Source: Phreatobacter sp. | Lineage (GTDB): Bacteria > Pseudomonadota > Alphaproteobacteria > Rhizobiales > Phreatobacteraceae | Assembly: GCF_027532945.1 (NCBI RefSeq) | Contig: NZ_JAPZTZ010000016.1 | Location: forward strand, 62,001 to 126,000 | Length of the DNA: 64,000 nt | Direction of reading: 5' to 3' | Part shown: positions 32,879 through 44,059 of the stretch, in pieces | Numbering within the stretch: the first letter of the stretch is position 1 | Layout: every line of letters begins with the position of its first letter | Program-made: the position numbers and the translations under genes | Notes under the pieces: generated by a model | What the model was told of the DNA's origin: nothing | Seen by the model: the letters and a program-made list of their open reading frames with translations, nothing else | The model's database searches: none

Positions 32879-34327
32879 TCAGGCGGCGGAAGGCTCGCGG
32901 ATCGTCGCGAAGGCGGCGAGCGCCCGTGTCCGAGCCGCATCGTGGTCGACGATCGGCTTCGGATAGGTTTCCCCCAGCCTGATTCCAGCCTGGAGCAGCA
33001 CCGCGGGCGGCGCCTCCCAGGGCGTGTGGATCACCTTGGCCGGAAGGCCGGCGAGCTCAGGCACCCAGCGCCGGACATAGTCGCCCTTGGGATCGAATTT
33101 CTCGCCCTGGAGCATGGGATTGAAGATGCGGAAGTAGGGGGCGGCGTCCGCACCGGAGCCGGCTACCCACTGCCAGCTCGCGGGATTGTTGGCGACGTCA
33201 GCGTCGACAAGCGTATCCCAGAACCACGCCTCGCCCGCGCGCCAGTCGATCAGCAGGTGCTTTACCAGGAACGAGGCGACGATCATGCGGACCCGGTTGT
33301 GCATCCATCCGGTCTGCCAGAGTTCGCGCAGGCCGGCATCGACGATGGGATAACCGGTCAAACCCTTCTGCCAGGCCTTGAGGGCCGTTGCATCGGCGCG
33401 CCAGGGGAAGGCGTCGAAACGGTGTTGGTAATTGGCCTCGGGCAGGTCCGGAAAGTGATACAGCAGATGGTAGGCGAACTCCCGCCAACCGACCTCGGCG
33501 AGGAATTTGGCGACGTCGCGGCCCGGCTCCGTGCCGGCCACGCTGCGGGTGCGGTGCCAGATCTGCACCGGGGAGATCTCGCCGAATCGCAGATGGGGGG
33601 ACAGGCGCGAGGTCGAGGCGCGGTCCGGTCGGTCGCGCCCGTCGGCATAGCCGTCGAGGCCACCTGCGAGGAAGGCCTCAAGCCGTGCCTGCGCGCCTGC
33701 CTCGCCGGGTGTCCAGTGGTCGGTGAAGCCCTTCGCCCAATTTGGCCCGGTGGGTTCGAGCCCCCAGTCCTGCAGGCTCTCGCTCGCGAGGTGGCTTCCC
33801 CATACGGCGAGGGCCGTCGGCGCCCGCAGTGGCGCGCGGATGTCGCCGAGGCGCTGATGGGCCCGCCAGAAGGGTGTGAAGACCTTCATCGGCTCGCCGA
33901 CGGCGGACTTCACCTCCCAGGGCTCGCGCAGGAGATGGGCGCCGAAGCTTTCGACCATGATGCCGCGCGCCGCCAGGTCGGCCTTGATCGCCTTGTCGAT
34001 GGCGATGCCGCCTGCGTCATAGCGGCGATTCCAGACGACGCTGCCGGCTCCCGTCTCGGCGATCACCGCATCGAGCACATCGGCCGCCTTGCCGCTGCGC
34101 AGGACCAGGCTCTGGCCGAGCGTTTCGAGGCTGCTTGCGAGGGCCCGGAGGCTCTGCGCAAGCCACCAGTCGGCCGCTGCCCCCATGGCGCGCCGGCCGA
34201 TTCCTGGCTCTTCGCGAATGTAGAGACAGATGACGGGAGCACCGCTCGCGCCGGCCCGCGCGAGCGCGGGATTGTCGGAGAGGCGGAGGTCGTCGCGGAA
34301 CCAGACTATGACGGGCACTTGCGGCAT
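32879..34327 (-). CDS. phrB: Deoxyribodipyrimidine photo-lyase
   Basis: 482 residues. The antenna domain starts IVWFRDDLRLSDNPAL; the FAD domain has STSRLSPHLRFGEISP, then TGYPIVDAGLRELWQTGWMHNRVRMIVASFLVKHLLIDWR and the C-terminal NNPASWQWVAGSGADAAPYFRIFNP, all typical of class I CPD photolyases. It uses light to split pyrimidine dimers. The ATG at 34327 is chosen because the fold begins there; an upstream extension would run through the tRNA-Asn terminator. Confidence 0.92.
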   Translation of the reverse strand: MPQVPVIVWFRDDLRLSDNPALARAGASGAPVICLYIREEPGIGRRAMGAAADWWLAQSLRALASSLETLGQSLVLRSGKAADVLDAVIAETGAGSVVWNRRYDAGGIAIDKAIKADLAARGIMVESFGAHLLREPWEVKSAVGEPMKVFTPFWRAHQRLGDIRAPLRAPTALAVWGSHLASESLQDWGLEPTGPNWAKGFTDHWTPGEAGAQARLEAFLAGGLDGYADGRDRPDRASTSRLSPHLRFGEISPVQIWHRTRSVAGTEPGRDVAKFLAEVGWREFAYHLLYHFPDLPEANYQHRFDAFPWRADATALKAWQKGLTGYPIVDAGLRELWQTGWMHNRVRMIVASFLVKHLLIDWRAGEAWFWDTLVDADVANNPASWQWVAGSGADAAPYFRIFNPMLQGEKFDPKGDYVRRWVPELAGLPAKVIHTPWEAPPAVLLQAGIRLGETYPKPIVDHDAARTRALAAFATIREPSAA

Positions 34328-34412
34328 TGCGAGGTTACGGGCCGGGCAGGGGGCCGGTTCACCGAAGTGCAGCAGATTCTTGCCGTCCGCACGCTCGTAA
34401 TGCGCCAGGGCC

Positions 34413-34456
34413 AAAAAAAGCAAAACCCCCGAAACGCGGCTTGCGTTTCGGGGGTT
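34413..34456 (-). terminator. Intrinsic terminator after tRNA-Asn
   Basis: On the minus strand a 12-base perfect stem (CCCCCGAAACGC and its complement) closes a 5-base loop and is followed by TTTTGCTTTTTTT. It starts 8 bases after the tRNA 3' end, separating the tRNA from the photolyase gene. Confidence 0.93.
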
Positions 34457-34463
34457 CGCGAAT

Positions 34464-34538
34464 TGGCTCCCCGGGCCGGATTCGAACCAGCGACCAACCG
34501 GTTAACAGCCGGTTGCTCTACCACTGAGCTACCGAGGA
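34464..34538 (-). tRNA. tRNA-Asn (GTT)
   Basis: 75 bases including an encoded CCA. The acceptor stem TCCTCGG pairs with CCGGGGA (one G-T pair), the D arm is GCTC/GAGC, the anticodon loop CTGTTAA gives anticodon GTT, and the T arm GCTGG-TTCGAAT-CCGGC is intact. Discriminator base G. Followed by a strong terminator. Confidence 0.97.
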
Positions 34539-34562
34539 TCACGCTCGTCGTGAGAGCGGCGC

Positions 34563-34591
34563 GAATAGCACAGGTGTTTCGCACCTGCCAA
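34563..34591 (-). promoter_or_regulatory. Candidate tRNA-Asn promoter with an internal inverted repeat
   Basis: Minus-strand TTGGCA (34591-34586) is followed after 17 bases by CTATTC (34568-34563), placing a start about 20 bases before the mature tRNA. CAGGTG and CACCTG (34571-34587) form an inverted repeat with a 5-base spacer, lying mostly between the two hexamers. Prediction only. Confidence 0.45.
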
Positions 34592-34667
34592 GGGCCAATC
34601 GTCGCGCAACGCATTTTTCGACCGCCGGCCTGTTGAAAGACGGGCGGTTGACCTCCATCACAGGGCG

Positions 34668-34964
34668 ATGACCGCCACGACTTCTCCTGAGACCTCACCG
34701 AAAGCCCCGTATCGCACGACGATCTTCGGGCGCTCCTACCGTTTGCCCCGTACGCGGCTACGCCGGCAGGTGCTTGGCTGGGCTTTCGTGGCCGGTGGCG
34801 TGTTCAGCGTCCTGCCGGTCCTTGGCATCTGGATGCTGCCGGTCGGATTCGTGATCCTGTCAGTCGACAGCCCGCGCGTGCGTCGGTCGCGCCGTCGGAT
34901 GTCGGTGACCGTCGCACGCCGCTGGCCGAAGCTCAACGCGATGATGACGCCGAAACGTGCCTAA
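34668..34964 (+). CDS. Small membrane protein of unknown function
   Basis: 98 residues, not recognised as a named family. A basic N-terminus (RTTIFGRSYRLPRTRLRRQVLGW) leads into one hydrophobic stretch (AFVAGGVFSVLPVLGIWMLPVGFVILSVD), perhaps two short helices with a Pro turn, then a strongly basic tail (RVRRSRRRMSVTVARRW). This predicts a single-pass or hairpin inner-membrane protein with cytoplasmic basic ends. It lies between two minus-strand tRNA genes. Codon use looks native. Confidence 0.65.
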   Translation: MTATTSPETSPKAPYRTTIFGRSYRLPRTRLRRQVLGWAFVAGGVFSVLPVLGIWMLPVGFVILSVDSPRVRRSRRRMSVTVARRWPKLNAMMTPKRA

Positions 34965-34977
34965 GGAGGAGAGAAGG

Positions 34978-35051
34978 TGGAGGCCTCGCCCGGAATCGAA
35001 CCGGGGTGCAAGGATTTGCAGTCCTCTGCGTAACCACTCCGCCACGAGGCC
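34978..35051 (-). tRNA. tRNA-Cys (GCA)
   Basis: 74 bases with an encoded CCA. The acceptor stem GGCCTCG pairs with CGAGGCC, the anticodon stem-loop AGGACTGCAAATCCT gives anticodon GCA, and the T arm CCCGG-TTCGATT-CCGGG is intact. Discriminator base T(U), as expected for tRNA-Cys. No terminator hairpin was seen directly downstream. Confidence 0.97.
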
Positions 35052-35278
35052 ATCCGGGGGGTCGCCGGACGAGCCGGCGCGGAGTGCGGAGGCTCTAGCA
35101 TGGAGCCACCGACCCCGCAACCGCGCCGAGCGCAACCGGGGCACGGCTGCCGATCGCCGTCGCGGCTGCGCGTCGGCCCGTGGGACAGCTTGCCTTTTTC
35201 GCGCCGCAACCGGTAAAGACGGAGCCAGAACGGGCGCGGCGTGCCTCGCCGTGCCGATCGCGATCCGAGGATGATCCC

Positions 35279-35932
35279 ATGATGGACTTCGCCCGCGCGC
35301 GCCGCACCATGGTCGATACCCAGATCCGCGTGAACGACGTGACCGACGCGCGCATCGTCAATGCATTGATGGCGGTGCCGCGGGAGGAATTCGTCCCCGA
35401 TTCGCTCAAGGCGCTCGCCTATCTCGACGATGACATCGCGCTGGGCAGCGAACCCCCGCGCTACCTCATCGAGACCATGGTGCTCGCCCGCATGATCCAG
35501 ACCGGGGCGGTCGGGGAGGGCGACCGCGTCCTCGATGTCGGCGCCGCCACCGGCTATTCGAGCGCGGTTCTTGGTCTGATCGCCGCCGAGGTGGTGGCGC
35601 TTGAGCAGGACGGCGCTCTTGTCGGGGCGGCCCGCGGCGCTCTCGGCGGCACTGCCAACATCACCGTGGTGGAGGGGCCCCTCACGGCCGGTGCCGCCTC
35701 CAAAGGTCCCTTCGACGTGATCCTCCTGGAGGGAGCCGTCGAGCAGTTGCCGCAGGCGCTCCTCGACCAGCTCGCCGAGGGTGGCCGGCTTGTCGCGGTG
35801 GTCGGACGGGGGCGCGCGGCGAAGTGCCTCGTCCACACCCGGATCGGTGCCGAGATCAGCATCCGGCAGGCCTTCGACGCCGCCATTCCCGCACTTCCCG
35901 GCTTCGACGCACCGCGCGGTTTCGTGTTCTGA
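35279..35932 (+). CDS. pcm: Protein-L-isoaspartate O-methyltransferase
   Basis: 217 residues. FARARRTMVDTQIRVNDVTD is the N-terminal signature of the alphaproteobacterial form; the SAM site VLDVGAATGYSS is at 84-95 and GRLVAVVGRG follows. It methylates isoaspartyl residues for protein repair; some short alphaproteobacterial members have unproven activity. GAGG lies before two consecutive ATG codons, and the first is used. The order pcm-tolC-popZ is typical of Rhizobiales. Confidence 0.85.
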   Translation: MMDFARARRTMVDTQIRVNDVTDARIVNALMAVPREEFVPDSLKALAYLDDDIALGSEPPRYLIETMVLARMIQTGAVGEGDRVLDVGAATGYSSAVLGLIAAEVVALEQDGALVGAARGALGGTANITVVEGPLTAGAASKGPFDVILLEGAVEQLPQALLDQLAEGGRLVAVVGRGRAAKCLVHTRIGAEISIRQAFDAAIPALPGFDAPRGFVF

Positions 35933-36090
35933 CCTGTCCGGGTGTGGCCTTCATGCTGCACCATGGTGGGTAACGTCGGTCTAGGCCGCCTCGGGGGTTT
36001 CCTCGCGCGTCCAATCCCTTTAACCAACGTTACCAATTGCCCTGGAGTCGTGGCGGACGCTTCGGGGGGCGCCAAAATGCAGGTGTGTCC

Positions 36091-37527
36091 ATGACCGGAG
36101 CCACGAGGTCTCGTGCCGGCTCCGCGGCGGCAGTCTCCGTCGCGATCCTCGCCATATCCCTGACCGTTCCCCCCGCCCGGGCACAGTCGATCGAGCAGAC
36201 GCTCGTCCAGACCTATCGCAACAATCCCGATCTCAATGCCGCCCGTGCCGGCGTGCGTGTCGCCAACGAGGGCGTGCCGGCCGCGCTCTCGGGCTATCGC
36301 CCGTCGGTGAACGCGACGGTCACCGCTGCCGGCCAGTATTCCGAATCCAGCGTCGGCACGCGCGGCACGAATGTCGGTGGCGTGCCGGTGACCATTGCGG
36401 GATCTCGCAGCGCGGCCCGTTTGGAGCCGCGCGCGGCCACTCTGTCCGTGACGCAGACTCTGTACGACGGCAACCGGACCACCAATACGGTCCGCCAGGC
36501 CGATCAGAACGTGCTCGTGGCGCGCGAGACGTTGCGCAATACCGAACAGACGGTGCTGCTTTCGGCCGCCACCGCGCACATGAACGTGCTGCGCGAACAG
36601 GCAGTGCTGGAACTGCGGCGTCGCAACGTCGAGGTGCTGCGCGAGCAGCTGCGTGCTACCCGCGACCGCTTCAATGTCGGCGAGGTGACCCGAACCGATG
36701 TGGCGCTCGCCGAGTCGTCGCTGCAGGCCGCCATTGCCACGGCAACCGTCGCGGAATCGGACCTCGCCAACGCCCGCGCTGTCTACCAGCAGCAGGTCGG
36801 CGTCCTTCCCAGCCGCCTCGTCCCCGCTCGTACCGTCGAACGGCTTCTGCCGCGCAATCTCGATTCCGCCGTTGTCGCCGGACAGACGGAACACCCGTCG
36901 ATCATCGGTGCCCGTCACGGTGCCGACGCCCAGATGCTCCAGGTCCGCATCGCCGAATCGGCTCTCTACCCGACGCTCGGGCTGAGCGGCACTGTGACGC
37001 GCGCTGCCGAACAGGCGGTGACCAGCGGCCAATCGCTCACCGCTTCCCTCGGCGTGACCCTGACCATCCCGATCTTCGCCAATGGCGGCCGCGACTACGC
37101 GACCATCCGCCAGGCCAAGGAGCAGTATGGCCAGCGGCGTATCCAGATCGAGACCGCCGCAGCCAGCGTGCGGCAGGCCGTCATGCAGTCCTGGGCCGCG
37201 CTTGAGGCGGCGCGGGCGCAGATTCAGGCTGCCGAGGTCCAGGTCCGCTCGCAGGAGATCGCGGTCAACGGTATCCGTGAGGAGTACAAGGTCGGCCAGC
37301 GCACCATCATCGACGTGCTGAACGCCCAGCAAACCCTTACCGAGGCGCGCGTCGCCCTCGTCCGCGCCCAGCGCGACCGGGTCGTCCTGTCGTACTCGGT
37401 GCTGTCGGCCATGGGCCGTCTCAACGCCCCGCGCCTGGCCCTGCGGACGGAGATCTTCGATCCGACCCAGCACTACAACCAGGTCCGCGATCAGTGGATC
37501 GGCGTGCGCACGCCGGATGGGCGGTAA
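36091..37527 (+). CDS. tolC: TolC family outer membrane channel protein
   Basis: 478 residues with a Sec signal (cleavage near ARAQS). SIEQTLVQTYRNNPDLNAARAGVR opens the first repeat, and the second repeat begins near EHPSIIGARHGADAQMLQVRIAESALYPTLGLSG, giving the two coiled-coil halves of TolC. GQRTIIDVLNAQQTL near the C-terminus is highly typical. It provides the outer membrane exit for RND exporters and type I secretion. The ATG at 36091 is chosen because the signal peptide starts there. Confidence 0.93.
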   Translation: MTGATRSRAGSAAAVSVAILAISLTVPPARAQSIEQTLVQTYRNNPDLNAARAGVRVANEGVPAALSGYRPSVNATVTAAGQYSESSVGTRGTNVGGVPVTIAGSRSAARLEPRAATLSVTQTLYDGNRTTNTVRQADQNVLVARETLRNTEQTVLLSAATAHMNVLREQAVLELRRRNVEVLREQLRATRDRFNVGEVTRTDVALAESSLQAAIATATVAESDLANARAVYQQQVGVLPSRLVPARTVERLLPRNLDSAVVAGQTEHPSIIGARHGADAQMLQVRIAESALYPTLGLSGTVTRAAEQAVTSGQSLTASLGVTLTIPIFANGGRDYATIRQAKEQYGQRRIQIETAAASVRQAVMQSWAALEAARAQIQAAEVQVRSQEIAVNGIREEYKVGQRTIIDVLNAQQTLTEARVALVRAQRDRVVLSYSVLSAMGRLNAPRLALRTEIFDPTQHYNQVRDQWIGVRTPDGR

Positions 37528-37680
37528 AGCGACGCTGTTTGCCTGTGGATCGCCAGCCTCTCGGTTGGCCACACACGGCGCGAGGGTGCATAGTCGTCAC
37601 AGTTGATTCGGAAGCGATTCGGCCAATGGCCGGATCCGATCCCTTCGCTTCCGAGCGTGCGACGTCAGGGTAGGGCGGGG

Positions 37681-38328
37681 ATGTCACAGACGGCCAAGGC
37701 GAACGAACCGTCGATGGAGGAAATCCTCGCTTCGATTCGCCGCATCATCGCCGATGACGAGCCGGCCAAGGCTGCGCCGGCCAAGGCGGCAGCCCCGCCG
37801 CCCCCTCCACCGCCGCCCGCACCGGCCGCCGAGGAAGCGCCGAAGTCTCAGGACGACATCGACGCGCTGCTGGCCGGTTTCGACGCCATGGAGGATGAGC
37901 CGCCTCCGCCTCCGCCGCCTCCTCCGCCGCCGAAACAGGCTGCGCCGCCCCCGCCGCCAGAGCCCGAGATCCTCGAGCTCAGCAAGGCCGACGCGGTGCC
38001 GGATCGCATGGGCATGATCAAGCCGATCGCCCAGCGTGCCGATCTGGATTTCATCGATGCGGCCCCTCCGCCGCCGCTGCCGAGCTATGCCCCGCCGGTT
38101 GGCGCGGCTCCCGCTCTGCTGTCGGCCGAGGCCCATGCCGCCGTCGGCGCCGCGTTCGGCTCGCTCGCGAGTTCGATGATGGTCGGCTCGAACCGTACCC
38201 TTGAGGACCTGCTCAAGGATATGCTCAGGCCGATGCTGAAAACCTGGCTCGACGACAACCTGCCGCAGCTGGTGGAACGGCTCGTGCGGGCCGAGATCGA
38301 GCGCGTCTCGCGCGGCCCCGGCCGCTGA
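37681..38328 (+). CDS. popZ: Polar organizing protein PopZ (DUF2497)
   Basis: 215 residues. The N-terminal binding helix SMEEILASIRRIIADDE (11-27) and the C-terminal self-assembly region TLEDLLKDMLRPMLKTWLDDNLPQLVERLVRAEIERV are the two conserved parts of PopZ. The middle is disordered and rich in proline, with runs of eight and eleven prolines, and acidic residues. PopZ forms polar condensates that anchor chromosome origins and cell-cycle regulators. Two GATTC sites lie upstream. Confidence 0.92.
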   Translation: MSQTAKANEPSMEEILASIRRIIADDEPAKAAPAKAAAPPPPPPPPAPAAEEAPKSQDDIDALLAGFDAMEDEPPPPPPPPPPPKQAAPPPPPEPEILELSKADAVPDRMGMIKPIAQRADLDFIDAAPPPPLPSYAPPVGAAPALLSAEAHAAVGAAFGSLASSMMVGSNRTLEDLLKDMLRPMLKTWLDDNLPQLVERLVRAEIERVSRGPGR

Positions 38329-38334
38329 CGCCGC

Positions 38335-39576
38335 TCAGGCGGCTCTCACCGCGGCGAGCCGTCCGCGGAACCACACGATCAGCAGCGGCATGAGGATCGC
38401 GGATGCCGCGAAGAGCGGCACCGCGCCCCAATGGTCATAGACGAAGCTCGAGACGAAGACGCCGGCCGTCTGTCCCGCGAAGAAGCAGAAGGCGAAGGTG
38501 GCGATGGAGGCCCCGCGCGCCTCGGGGTTCATCTGCGTGGCGAGATTCTGGAGGGCGTTGTGGAAGAGGGCGAAACTCGCCCCGCCGATGACGATGGCGA
38601 GCGCCACGAGGGCAAGGACGGGCGCCACCGCGAGCAGCAGGAAACTCGCAGAGAAGGCAAGGGCGGCGCCGAGAAACAAGGTCGCTTGGCTGTAGCGGGT
38701 GAGCAGGGACGGCGCCGCGGAGGAATAGAGGACCGCTCCCAGCGCGCTCAGCGCCGTCAATGCACCGATGGCGGTGTAGCTGATGGCGAATTCGGCGCGC
38801 AGATAGGCGCCGAGGAAGGTGAAGGCGCCGATATAGAACGACGCCTCCATGAAGACGGTCACGAGGACGAGGCGTCCGAGCGGCGTCCGGCCGCTGGTGG
38901 CGATCTGCCGGAACGAGCCAGCGAGGCCGCCTTGCGGAGTTGCCGCCCGCTTCGACAGGACCGGATTGGTCCGCAATTGCAGCGTCAGCACGGTGCCCGC
39001 CACCACGAGGAAGGCGCCGACCATCAGGAAGACCGCATGCCATCCGAAGGCGTCGGCAATGATGCCGCCGATGGCCTGGCCGCTCACCGCGCCGGCACTC
39101 ATGAAGATCATGTAGCGGGCAAGAACCGCCTGGCGCTGCGAGGCAGGGATCGTATCGCCGATGAAGGCGAGACAGTTGGGGATAATGGCCGCGCCCGTGA
39201 GCCCAGCGAGCAGGCGAAGCACCGCGATCTGGTCGAGCGTGACCGCGAAGGCGCATGCGATCGTGAACAGGCCGCAGAGGATCGCGCCCAGCGAGACGAG
39301 CCGCACCTTACCGTAGCGGTCGCCGAGCGGACCGGTGACAAGCTGGAAGCCGCCATAGGCGACCGAATAGGTGGTGACGACGATGGCCGCCGCGCCGGGG
39401 GTCGTGGAGAAGGCGTTGGCGAGCTTCGGGAGAAGAGGGTCGCAGAAGCGCAGCGCGGCCGAGGAGGCGAAGCTCGCCGAGCCGAGGATCATCAGGGACC
39501 GCCAGGGAATGGCATCCTCGGGCGGGGGCGTTGCGGTATCCTGCGTCATTGATGTCTTTGTGGCCGGATTTTGCAT
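38335..39576 (-). CDS. MFS transporter
   Basis: 413 residues with 12 predicted membrane segments. The motif A-like loop GPLGDRYGKVRLV follows segment 2, and a long loop with a basic stretch separates the two six-helix halves. It resembles drug and metabolite exporters of the DHA1 type. The start at 39576 is the first ATG; an ATG at 39549 is an equally good alternative as neither has a clear ribosome site. Convergent with popZ, divergent from the hydrolase gene. Confidence 0.88.
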   Translation of the reverse strand: MQNPATKTSMTQDTATPPPEDAIPWRSLMILGSASFASSAALRFCDPLLPKLANAFSTTPGAAAIVVTTYSVAYGGFQLVTGPLGDRYGKVRLVSLGAILCGLFTIACAFAVTLDQIAVLRLLAGLTGAAIIPNCLAFIGDTIPASQRQAVLARYMIFMSAGAVSGQAIGGIIADAFGWHAVFLMVGAFLVVAGTVLTLQLRTNPVLSKRAATPQGGLAGSFRQIATSGRTPLGRLVLVTVFMEASFYIGAFTFLGAYLRAEFAISYTAIGALTALSALGAVLYSSAAPSLLTRYSQATLFLGAALAFSASFLLLAVAPVLALVALAIVIGGASFALFHNALQNLATQMNPEARGASIATFAFCFFAGQTAGVFVSSFVYDHWGAVPLFAASAILMPLLIVWFRGRLAAVRAA

Positions 39577-39774
39577 TGCGGCAAGCCACGGCTTCGCATG
39601 GCAGAAATGTTAGCGCACCCCACCAGTATTCGCCCGGTGAGCGCAGCCATGTGTCGCGTCTCCCTCACGATCATTGGCGGGCCCTCCCGCAACAATCACC
39701 GTTCAGAATTAAATCGGCGACAAGGGACAAGAACCTGTTAGGGTCCATTTCAATTCATCCGCGGAGCACGAACG

Positions 39775-40773
39775 TTGCGCCATGTGTTGCGCGGAATATT
39801 TGGTCTGATCGCCCTCGGGATCATTGGTCTCGTCACCGCGCTAGTTTTGATTGCGCGACCATTTCCCCCAATGCCGCCAGAGACCGACGTGTTCGGCTTT
39901 TCGGCCGAGCGGGACGAGCGCCCTGCACAGATGCCGCCTTTGCGGCAGCACCGCGCGCGTGACGGTGAAGCGCTCGCCTACAGGCTCTATGAGGCGACCA
40001 GCGACCGCATCCTGATCTTCGTTCACGGCTCTTCCTACCATGGCGGCGGCTATCACGACCTGGCGACCTCGATCAGCGCGGCAGGAACCGCGAAGGTCGT
40101 TTTGCCGAACCTGCGGGGTCACTATTTCTCGGGGCGCCGCCGCGGCGACGTCGAATATATCGGTCAGTACGAGGACGACGTCGTCGACCTCATCCGGGAA
40201 CTACGCCGTCAGGGCCATGCGGGGCCCATCATCCTCGGCGGGCATTCCAGCGGCGGCGGCTTCGTCCTGCGCTTTGCGGGCGGGGATGGTCCGAGGCAGG
40301 AGGCGATTGCCAGCTTCGTTGCCCTCTCTCCGATCATTCCGCGCACGGCGGCTGTCCGTGGCGGCAATGCGGGCGGTTGGAACGTCGTCCATGTGCCCCG
40401 CATCGTGGGCCTCGTGGCGCTGAACATCGTCGGAGTGCATGGCTTCGACGGGCTTCCCATCATCGCCTTCAACAAGCCAGCGGCCGCATGGAACGGGACA
40501 GAGACGCTCGCCTATTCCTGGCGTCTCAACCTGTCCTATCATCCGCGCAACGATCATGCGGCGGATGTGGCGGCGATGCCGTCGCGATCGCTGATCCTCG
40601 TCGGCGACAAGGATGAGGCTGTCGACGGCAGCGCACTTCTCGATCTGCTGAAGGCCGCAGGCTACCGAGGCAATGCGGAGGTCATTGGGCAGACCACGCA
40701 TTTCGGCATTTTTCACAATGATGAAACGCTGAAGCGGATGACCGATTTCATCGCGGGCGTTCCCAAGCGTTGA
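39775..40773 (+). CDS. Membrane-anchored alpha/beta hydrolase
   Basis: 332 residues from a TTG start with GGAG upstream. The first 30 residues form one membrane segment (GIFGLIALGIIGLVTALVLIA), an anchor rather than a clear cleavable signal. The hydrolase fold has an oxyanion segment FVHGSSYHGGG, the nucleophile S158 in GHSSGG, an acidic residue in VGDKDEAVD and the histidine in QTTHFGIF. Likely a lysophospholipase- or esterase-like enzyme facing the periplasm. Substrate unknown. Confidence 0.82.
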   Translation: MRHVLRGIFGLIALGIIGLVTALVLIARPFPPMPPETDVFGFSAERDERPAQMPPLRQHRARDGEALAYRLYEATSDRILIFVHGSSYHGGGYHDLATSISAAGTAKVVLPNLRGHYFSGRRRGDVEYIGQYEDDVVDLIRELRRQGHAGPIILGGHSSGGGFVLRFAGGDGPRQEAIASFVALSPIIPRTAAVRGGNAGGWNVVHVPRIVGLVALNIVGVHGFDGLPIIAFNKPAAAWNGTETLAYSWRLNLSYHPRNDHAADVAAMPSRSLILVGDKDEAVDGSALLDLLKAAGYRGNAEVIGQTTHFGIFHNDETLKRMTDFIAGVPKR

Positions 40774-41094
40774 AGCAGCCGAATGCATCGATGGCTTTGC
40801 CCGGCCTTGGGTCATCGCTGTCGATAGCCCTGCATCGCAAAGGGCGTCCTGTTGCGCTTCAGCCGCGGAATAAGCGACACGGCCGCTGGGCAGACGGTGG
40901 TTCGTTGCGGTGTTCGTCGCTGCGGCGCTCGGATCGTGGGCCATCCATCGCTGTCCGGCCTCTGCCTCGGCACAGAGCCACTCATGGGGCGGCCCCCGAT
41001 CCGAGGCAAGCTGCTGCCTTTTGGCGCTCAATTCTTGACTTCCGCGCCGTGGCGCGGCTTTGGTGCCCGCCCTAGCCACGGATCGCCTGACGCC
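40774..41094. other. Intergenic stretch upstream of valS with no recognisable gene
   Basis: This 321-base region has open frames on both strands, but their composition (Arg, Pro, Ser rich) is that of GC-driven chance frames and none has a ribosome site. It presumably carries the valS promoter and leader. A TTGACT at about 41035 has no convincing -10 partner. Nothing else was seen. Confidence 0.5.
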
Positions 41095-43761
<2,667 letters not shown>

Positions 43762-43790
43762 TCCGCCGGTCCTATTGCCTGTCGCATGAG

Positions 43791-43824
43791 CACACCGGCG
43801 CGGCCATGGCCCGCCGGTGTTTTC
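43791..43824 (+). terminator. Terminator-like hairpin after valS
   Basis: A 9-base perfect stem (ACACCGGCG with its complement) closes an 11-base loop that itself contains the palindrome GGCCATGGCC, and is followed by TTT. The U-run is short, so termination may be partial. Confidence 0.6.
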
Positions 43825-43877
43825 GTGTCATTTCCGCAACAGGCTGGAACGGCTCGAAGCGGAACGGTTCCTTCACC

Positions 43878-44054
43878 ATGTTTCGCCGCAATCCCGCCAC
43901 AGGCCGGAGCGCAGAAATTTCGGGACAAACGTCTGTTTTCCATCGTCGATGGAGAACGTTTTTCTGGGCTGCCGCATTGATGGTCTTCGGGTCGTTCGTT
44001 CCGAATGTCTCCGCGTCCCTCCACCGGTCGGTCCTCAAGGTGGCGGCGCGGTGA
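43878..44054 (+). CDS. Possible small leader ORF upstream of ilvD
   Basis: A 58-codon frame from ATG at 43878 ends with a TGA that overlaps an in-frame GTG (44051) of ilvD. The product would have a basic start, one hydrophobic stretch ([17 protein letters not shown]) and a Leu/Val-containing end ([12 protein letters not shown]). It could be a translationally coupled leader peptide or a chance frame. No clear ribosome site precedes it and no antiterminator hairpin was identified. Confidence 0.25.
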   Translation: MFRRNPATGRSAEISGQTSVFHRRWRTFFWAAALMVFGSFVPNVSASLHRSVLKVAAR

Positions 44055-44059
44055 GTGGT

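Noticed and set aside
36020-36034. CtrA-like TTAA repeat upstream of tolC
   Set aside because: The two halves are 6 rather than 7 bases apart and the second is TTAC, so it does not meet the TTAA-N7-TTAA consensus. A similar near-match at 62426-62440 fails for the same reason.
41035-41065. valS promoter TTGACT
   Set aside because: No acceptable -10 element occurs at 16-18 bases, so it was not listed as a promoter.
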